From positions 1 to 10,326 of the forward strand of contig JAFCZI010000088.1 in the NCBI GenBank assembly GCA_019314425.1: a stretch of 10,326 nt of DNA, read 5' to 3'. The notes under the pieces are model-generated. The model was not told the origin of the DNA. It made no database searches and saw only the letters and a program-made list of their open reading frames with translations. Shown piece after piece: positions 6,906 through 10,326 of this stretch. How positions within the stretch are numbered: the stretch's first letter is position 1; each line of letters starts with the position of its first letter. Source of the stretch: Deltaproteobacteria bacterium. Its GTDB lineage: Bacteria > Desulfobacterota > DSM-4660 > Desulfatiglandales > Desulfatiglandaceae. A program made the position numbers and the translations under genes.

Positions 6906-6951
6906 TTGACAGGGGAGGGTCAGGCAAAATAGGTTGAGCACGGAATCAACC
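6906..6951 (+). promoter_or_regulatory. Possible promoter element and small dyad before the thioesterase gene
   Basis: A perfect -35 hexamer TTGACA lies at 6906-6911, but no good -10 box follows at 16-18 bp. Downstream, a perfect 6-bp inverted repeat GGTTGA (6932-6937) and TCAACC (6946-6951) with an 8-bp spacer could be an operator half-site pair or a small hairpin. It lies in the intergenic region between two divergent genes. The evidence is weak. Confidence 0.2.
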
Positions 6952-6977
6952 ATAACCCTGATGTCTGACTAACGCCT

Positions 6978-7391
6978 ATGGAAAATCGAAAAAGCTGCGA
7001 GGTGGGGATAACCGTCCCCTTTCACGATCTGGATCCCATGAATATTGTCTGGCATGGGAATCTGATGAAATATTTCGACGTGGCCAGGTTCGCCCTGCTC
7101 GACCAATGCGGTATTGACCTGCAAGGCTATTTTGAAAAAACAAATTATCTCTTTCCCATTATCAAGACCTCGACCAAACACATTATCGCCCTTCGGAACC
7201 GCGACGAACTGCTTTGCAGGGTCACCGTGCGGGAAGCCAGAATCAAGATCGTCATGGATTTTGAAATCAAACGAAAAGGACACCCTCAGATTTTCGCCAG
7301 GGGAAGGAGCGAACAAGTTGCGGTGGTGTACCCACAAATGGAAATGATGTTTGAAATCCCGGATGACATTCGAAAGTCCCTGGGATTTTGA
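6978..7391 (+). CDS. Hotdog-fold acyl-CoA/acyl-ACP thioesterase, 4HBT (YbgC-like) family
   Basis: A 137-residue single-hotdog enzyme expected to release acyl chains from CoA or carrier protein. The active-site signature HDLDPMNIVWHGNLMKYFDVAR (residues 16-37) matches the 4HBT pattern, and D19 corresponds to the catalytic Asp of YbgC. Total length is normal for the family. The start at 6978 is the first possible ATG after an in-frame stop, although no clear Shine-Dalgarno sequence precedes it. The acyltransferase starts 40 bp after its stop on the same strand. A carrier protein and a ketosynthase follow, so it probably acts in the same specialised acyl pathway and not as a housekeeping thioesterase. 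Aryl-polyene clusters contain a thioesterase of this kind. The true substrate cannot be read from sequence. Confidence 0.85.
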   Translation: MENRKSCEVGITVPFHDLDPMNIVWHGNLMKYFDVARFALLDQCGIDLQGYFEKTNYLFPIIKTSTKHIIALRNRDELLCRVTVREARIKIVMDFEIKRKGHPQIFARGRSEQVAVVYPQMEMMFEIPDDIRKSLGF

Positions 7392-7431
7392 CGATCTATG
7401 GACAATGCTATAATCTTCCGGGATCTGAATC

Positions 7432-8322
7432 ATGACGGGCTGGTTCTATAAAACACTCATCGCCGGATCCGTAAGATTCGGGGCATGGTTTTTCAAGCTT
7501 TTTGCCTGGTTTGTTGCCACGGGCTACTTTGTTTTCTGCCCCCATCGCGTCAGAACAGGAATCCACTTCTACAAAGCGCTTTTTCCAAACCGGCGCCTGC
7601 CATATCATATGGGGTGTACCTGGAAACAATTCCATGATTTTACGGATGTTTTTCTTGAAAGGGCCATGATTTCAGCCCCTTCGAGCAAGGCCACTTTTTC
7701 CTCCACAGGCATGGAACATCTTGAACATGCCGTCAAAAATCGCACAGGGGGCGTGATGATCATGTCCCATGCGGGGAACTGGGATGCGGCTGCCCATCAT
7801 TTGAAACGGGAACTGCCGGAAATCGATTTATTGCTCTACATGGGGAAAAACCGGAAAGAGCAGATTGAAAGCTTTCAAAAGGATGACTTCACGGGTGCAG
7901 GCATCAAGGTGATTGCCGTTGACAGGGAAGGCGGCTCTCCATTCGATATTGTGGAAGGGGTTAAACAGCTCAAAAGCGGCGGTTTGGTCTCCATGGCGGG
8001 CGATGTACTCTGGCGAAAGGATCAGCGAAGCGTTCCGGTCTCTTTTCTGGGACACGTAGCGGCGCTTCCCGAAACCCCTTATCTCCTTGCGCTTCTTTCA
8101 AACGTTCCCGTGTATGTCTTTTTTGCCTGGCGCACCGGCAGAGGGCACTATCATGTTTCAATCAGTGAGCCCATCGAGATTGAAAGCGCTTCACGTGCCC
8201 TCAAGCGCAAAACCATTGAAAAAACAGCGCAGAAATATGCTGACCATCTGGCAGAAAATATCCGGGAACACCCTTTCCAGTGGTATCACTTTGAGCCCTT
8301 TCTGGGTAAAAAAATTCATTAG
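7432..8322 (+). CDS. LpxL/HtrB-family (lysophospholipid-type) acyltransferase
   Basis: A 296-residue membrane-associated acyltransferase. The hydrophobic N-terminus (about 8-36) can anchor it to the inner membrane. The HX4D catalytic motif is H113-AGNW-D118 (SHAGNWDAAAHH). It is followed by GDVLWRKDQRSVPVSFLG (about 190-207), the substrate-site region of the LpxL superfamily, and by the family-typical ending HPFQWYHFEPF (280-290). Lipid A enzymes of this family transfer an acyl chain from acyl-ACP to a sugar-bound acceptor. Here, next to a dedicated carrier protein and ketosynthase, it more likely attaches the cluster's acyl product to a lipid. An in-frame stop lies just upstream of the ATG, so the start is fixed unless a non-ATG codon is used. 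The ribosome site is weak. A mobile element lies directly downstream. Confidence 0.87.
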   Translation: MTGWFYKTLIAGSVRFGAWFFKLFAWFVATGYFVFCPHRVRTGIHFYKALFPNRRLPYHMGCTWKQFHDFTDVFLERAMISAPSSKATFSSTGMEHLEHAVKNRTGGVMIMSHAGNWDAAAHHLKRELPEIDLLLYMGKNRKEQIESFQKDDFTGAGIKVIAVDREGGSPFDIVEGVKQLKSGGLVSMAGDVLWRKDQRSVPVSFLGHVAALPETPYLLALLSNVPVYVFFAWRTGRGHYHVSISEPIEIESASRALKRKTIEKTAQKYADHLAENIREHPFQWYHFEPFLGKKIH

Positions 8323-8328
8323 GTTCGT

Positions 8329-8578
8329 TCCACATTGACGCACTCGTAAAAAGCCACAAATCCATCTGTAGATGGCGTTGTAAAATGTTCCATATACAAG
8401 GCGTAGTGGTTTTTCAGGATCGTCGGGCATACATGTGGTATGTTGAATAACGGAAGGGCGGACACACAGGTCCGCCCCTACGGGTGAACCCGATTGGTTT
8501 GTAGGGGCGGGTCTTGTGCCCGCCCTTGTTTCCTGCAACGCAGTAGATGGGACTTTTTACGACGCCATCCACATTGAC
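8329..8578. mobile_element. Palindromic element, copy 2, with 11-bp flanking direct repeats and an internal G+C-rich palindrome
   Basis: This fills most of the 349-bp gap between the acyltransferase and the carrier protein. The perfect direct repeat TCCACATTGAC is at 8329-8339 and 8568-8578. The 228-bp unit between them has the same ends as copy 1 (GCACTCGTAAAAAG at the left; reverse complement of GGCGTCGTAAAAAGTC at the right) and the same orientation. It includes a stretch of at least 35 identical bases at the right end. Relative to copy 1 it lacks the GATTCTGAAAAATCA segment and instead carries a G+C-rich palindrome (8454-8527). It has no coding capacity of its own. It is probably a non-autonomous mobile element, later modified by a second repeat. 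Confidence 0.82.
8454..8527. repeat. G+C-rich palindromic repeat inside element copy 2
   Basis: The left arm (8454-8481) starts AAGGGCGGACAC and ends GGTCCGCCCCTAC. The right arm (8501-8527) is nearly its reverse complement, GTAGGGGCGGGTC to GTGCCCGCCCTT. A 19-base loop (8482-8500) separates them. The type, with GTAGGGGCGG and CCGCCCCTAC ends, is a widely dispersed palindromic repeat that I recall from many Desulfobacterota and other genomes. It replaces part of the right arm of the host element. Confidence 0.75.
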
Positions 8579-8602
8579 ATCTCCCGTACGATCCAATACC
8601 AT
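8574..8602 (+). promoter_or_regulatory. Candidate sigma-70 promoter of the carrier-protein gene
   Basis: A consensus -35 box TTGACA (8574-8579), 17 bp, and TACCAT (8597-8602, four of six) would start transcription near 8609, about 60 nt before the ATG at 8672. The -35 box overlaps the right-hand direct repeat of mobile element copy 2. In the predicted leader, AGCGCTG occurs at 8604-8610 and 8640-8646, and GGCC occurs at 8618-8621 and 8635-8638. Both core motifs are self-complementary, so they could form a bulged stem-loop. Confidence 0.42.
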
Positions 8603-8671
8603 TAGCGCTGGGTCACTGGCCATTCAGTTTTCAGGGCCGAGCGCTGAAACAAAAAAATCGAGGCACCTTGA

Positions 8672-8938
8672 ATGACACGAGATGAAATAAAAAAGAACAT
8701 ACTGCAAATTTTTGAAACGGAATTTGAAATCAGTAACCCGGGGCTGGATGATAACCTCACCGAAGAACATGATTTTGACAGCATTGATGCACTTGAGCTT
8801 CTGGGTGAAATTGAAAAAATGCTGGGTTCGGAATTAACCCGCCAGGAAAAAAAGGCCTCCATGGAGATTCGCACCGTCAATCAGATATGCGATTATGTGG
8901 TATCCCTCGCCGAAAAAAGAACATTGATGGCGTCGTAA
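8672..8938 (+). CDS. Acyl carrier protein
   Basis: An 88-residue acidic carrier protein that holds the growing acyl chain on a phosphopantetheine arm. The attachment site is S37 in EEHDFDSIDALELL, the usual D-S-(L/I)-D motif, and the four-helix layout of the family is clear. The start at 8672 has GAGG (8660-8663) eight bases upstream. It is followed by a FabF-like ketosynthase and preceded by an acyltransferase and a thioesterase, which points to a dedicated carrier rather than the housekeeping AcpP. The 3' end is unusual. The last two residues (A87, S88) and the stop codon lie in a fragment of a mobile palindrome. The preceding 18 bases, coding for EKRTLM, occur again at 8993-9010 followed by TAG. 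The ancestral protein therefore probably ended EKRTLM (86 residues). Confidence 0.92.
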   Translation: MTRDEIKKNILQIFETEFEISNPGLDDNLTEEHDFDSIDALELLGEIEKMLGSELTRQEKKASMEIRTVNQICDYVVSLAEKRTLMAS

Positions 8939-9010
8939 AAAGTCCCATCTTCTGCGTTGCAGTGATTTTTCAGAAGCTCAATATACTACGTTGAAAAAAG
9001 AACATTGATG
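8912..9010. mobile_element. Palindromic element, copy 3 (truncated), with 18-bp flanking direct repeats
   Basis: GAAAAAAGAACATTGATG stands at 8912-8929 and again, perfectly, at 8993-9010. Between and overlapping the first repeat, 8926-8988 matches the reverse complement of the right arm of copy 1 at about 59 of 63 positions (GATGGCGTCGTAAAAAGTCC onward). The match stops before the palindrome centre, so only one arm is present and in inverted orientation. It forms the 3' end of the carrier-protein gene and most of the gap to the ketosynthase. Confidence 0.75.
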
Positions 9011-9049
9011 TAGATTTTCGAGGCTTTTAAACAAAAAATAGGAACCCCC

Positions 9050-10282
9050 ATGGAAAGAAGAGTCGTCATCACAGCCGCTTCGGCCATCACACCCATCGGC
9101 CATACCAAAGAGGAGCTGATCGATAGCCTTATCAATGGAAAATCCGGCGTAAAGAAAATCCGGGCAGACGATCTCCTGACAGATCGCGTGGAATCACAGG
9201 TATTCGGGACCGTCAGCTATCCCATCGATTTCAATTTTAAGAGAAAATATCGCAAAACCATGGGGCCGGTAGCATTCTACGCCTGCCAGGTGGTGAAAGA
9301 GACGCTTGAATCCGCCGGGTTGGCGCAGGAATTCATATCATCGGGCAGACTGGGGGTGGCTTTTGGCTCCACCCATGGCAGTCCAACAGTGCAGAGACAG
9401 ATCTATGAGCATTTTTTCAGCGGCTCAGAAGAGCGGTTCTCCGCCATCGGCGCAGTGGATTACCTTAAAAGCATGGTGCATACCACAGCGGTCAACATTA
9501 CCAAGATGTTTGAAATTACCGGCCGTGTGATCTCCTCTTCCACAGCATGCACCACCAGCAGCCAATCCATCGGATACGGTTATGAAGCCATCAAATACGG
9601 CATGCAGGATGCCATGGTCTGCGGTGGTGCCGACGAGTATGATACCACCACCGTGGCGGTTTTTGACAACCTGCTGGCCTGCTCAACGAAATACAACCAG
9701 ACGCCCCATCTCACCCCCCGCCCCTTTGATGTGAAGCGGGACGGTTTGGTGGTGGGGGAAGGGGCCGGCGCGGTTCTGCTGGAAGAGTACGAATTCGCCA
9801 AAAAAAGGGGGGCGAACATCCTGGGAGAGGTGATTGGTTTCTGGTGCGGCAATAACGGCGGGGACTTGATTCTGCCCAACATGGACGGTATCGGAGAAAC
9901 CATCGTTCAGGGCTTGAAAAATGCGGGAATAGACCCTGAGGATGTTGATTTTGTGAGCGCCCATGCTACCGCCACGAAAATGGGCGATGTGGCCGAGTCA
10001 ATGGCCATTGCCAAAGTCTATGGAAAGGGTCCCTGCGTCACGGGTCTTAAGAGTTACATGGGGCACACCATGGGGTCGTGCGGCGTGATTGAAACAATCA
10101 TCACCCTCCACATGATGGCGAAGGGGTTTATCGCGCCCACCCTGAACCTGGATGAGGTTGATCCCAGATGCGCCACGATTCGCCACACCGGAAAATTGCG
10201 TGAAACCCCGATCAAGATCGCCTCTATTCAAAATTTCGCATTCGGTGGCGTCAACACCAGCCTGTTTCTGAAGAAAATCTAA
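9050..10282 (+). CDS. FabF-like beta-ketoacyl-ACP synthase (aryl-polyene ApeO-like)
   Basis: A 410-residue condensing enzyme that extends an acyl-ACP by decarboxylative condensation with malonyl-ACP. The catalytic set is complete: C167 (SSSTACTTSSQ), H305 (SAHATATKMGD), K334 and H339 (GLKSYMGHTMGSCG). Other family marks are TPRPFDVKRDGLVVGEGAGA (222-241) and the C-terminal NFAFGGVN (395-402). The usual HGTST around the first His reads HATAT here. STACT, the GHTMGSCGVIE stretch and PTLNLDEVDPRCA resemble, from memory, ketosynthases of aryl-polyene clusters more than housekeeping FabF. The start at 9050 has AGGA (9040-9043) six bases upstream. It lies 111 bp after the carrier-protein gene, with a truncated mobile element between. 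The role in an aryl-polyene-like pathway is inference, because reductases and dehydratases would lie outside the window. Confidence 0.9.
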   Translation: MERRVVITAASAITPIGHTKEELIDSLINGKSGVKKIRADDLLTDRVESQVFGTVSYPIDFNFKRKYRKTMGPVAFYACQVVKETLESAGLAQEFISSGRLGVAFGSTHGSPTVQRQIYEHFFSGSEERFSAIGAVDYLKSMVHTTAVNITKMFEITGRVISSSTACTTSSQSIGYGYEAIKYGMQDAMVCGGADEYDTTTVAVFDNLLACSTKYNQTPHLTPRPFDVKRDGLVVGEGAGAVLLEEYEFAKKRGANILGEVIGFWCGNNGGDLILPNMDGIGETIVQGLKNAGIDPEDVDFVSAHATATKMGDVAESMAIAKVYGKGPCVTGLKSYMGHTMGSCGVIETIITLHMMAKGFIAPTLNLDEVDPRCATIRHTGKLRETPIKIASIQNFAFGGVNTSLFLKKI

Positions 10283-10326
10283 AGCGACAAAGCCGCAGTT
10301 TTAGTACTTTATTTCCTATTTTTCTG

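Noticed and set aside
6969..7433. 154-codon minus-strand frame opposite the thioesterase gene
   Set aside because: It is antisense to a clear hotdog enzyme with a conserved catalytic motif; its own translation shows no recognisable domain.
8191..8623. Two overlapping minus-strand frames of 115 and 69 codons with peptides such as RAGTRPAPTNQSGSPVGADLCVRP
   Set aside because: They read through the two nested palindromic repeats and the 3' end of the acyltransferase gene. Such peptides are typical translations of the G+C-rich repeat and not genes.
10283..10326. Search for a terminator after the ketosynthase
   Set aside because: Only 44 bases remain and no stable hairpin with a U-tract is seen; the cluster may continue downstream.
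1..10326. CRISPR arrays, tRNA or rRNA genes, transposase genes, phage genes
   Set aside because: No regularly spaced repeats, cloverleaf or rRNA motifs, and no integrase or transposase frame was seen on either strand.

Overview
The window looks like a chromosomal segment of an anaerobic, sulfate-reducer-type bacterium of the Desulfobacterota, most likely Desulfobacterales. This rests on the moderate base composition, the lapA-lapB pair, a UPF0280 protein, a fused NAD(P)HX repair enzyme, and several families of palindromic intergenic repeats. It is inferred from recalled gene content, not from a search.

Left part (1-3367), all on the minus strand: a YfcE/MJ0936-type metallophosphoesterase, then lapA and lapB (membrane-anchored assembly and regulation of lipopolysaccharide synthesis), then the first 281 codons of mutS, which runs off the left edge. 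A 144-bp palindrome with perfect 14-bp terminal inverted repeats fills the lapB-mutS gap and ends 9 bp before the mutS start codon. A second kind of palindromic element lies between the phosphoesterase and lapA, flanked by an 11-bp direct repeat.

Middle (3368-6977): a plus-strand FmdB-type zinc-ribbon protein converges on a minus-strand UPF0280 protein. Upstream of UPF0280 is a 429-bp stretch without a recognisable gene. It holds a near-consensus minus-strand sigma-70 promoter with A-tract repeats, several local hairpins and a terminator-like hairpin with nine U residues. This makes it a candidate for an undescribed RNA of about 280 nt, a leader attenuator, or a 66-codon gene. It is followed by the bifunctional NAD(P)HX epimerase/dehydratase on the minus strand.

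Right part (6978-10282), all on the plus strand: a hotdog thioesterase, an LpxL/HtrB-like acyltransferase, an acyl carrier protein and a FabF-like ketosynthase. Together these resemble the start of an aryl-polyene-like or other specialised acyl-chain cluster that continues past the right edge.

The most striking structural signal is one palindromic element present three times (2687-2865, 8329-8578, 8912-9010). Each copy is bounded by a perfect direct repeat (11, 11 and 18 bp) that looks like a target duplication. One copy carries a second G+C-rich palindrome. It also ends on a direct repeat that includes most of the -35 box of the likely carrier-protein promoter. The third, truncated copy sits in the last codons of the carrier-protein gene, where it replaces the old stop codon and adds two residues.
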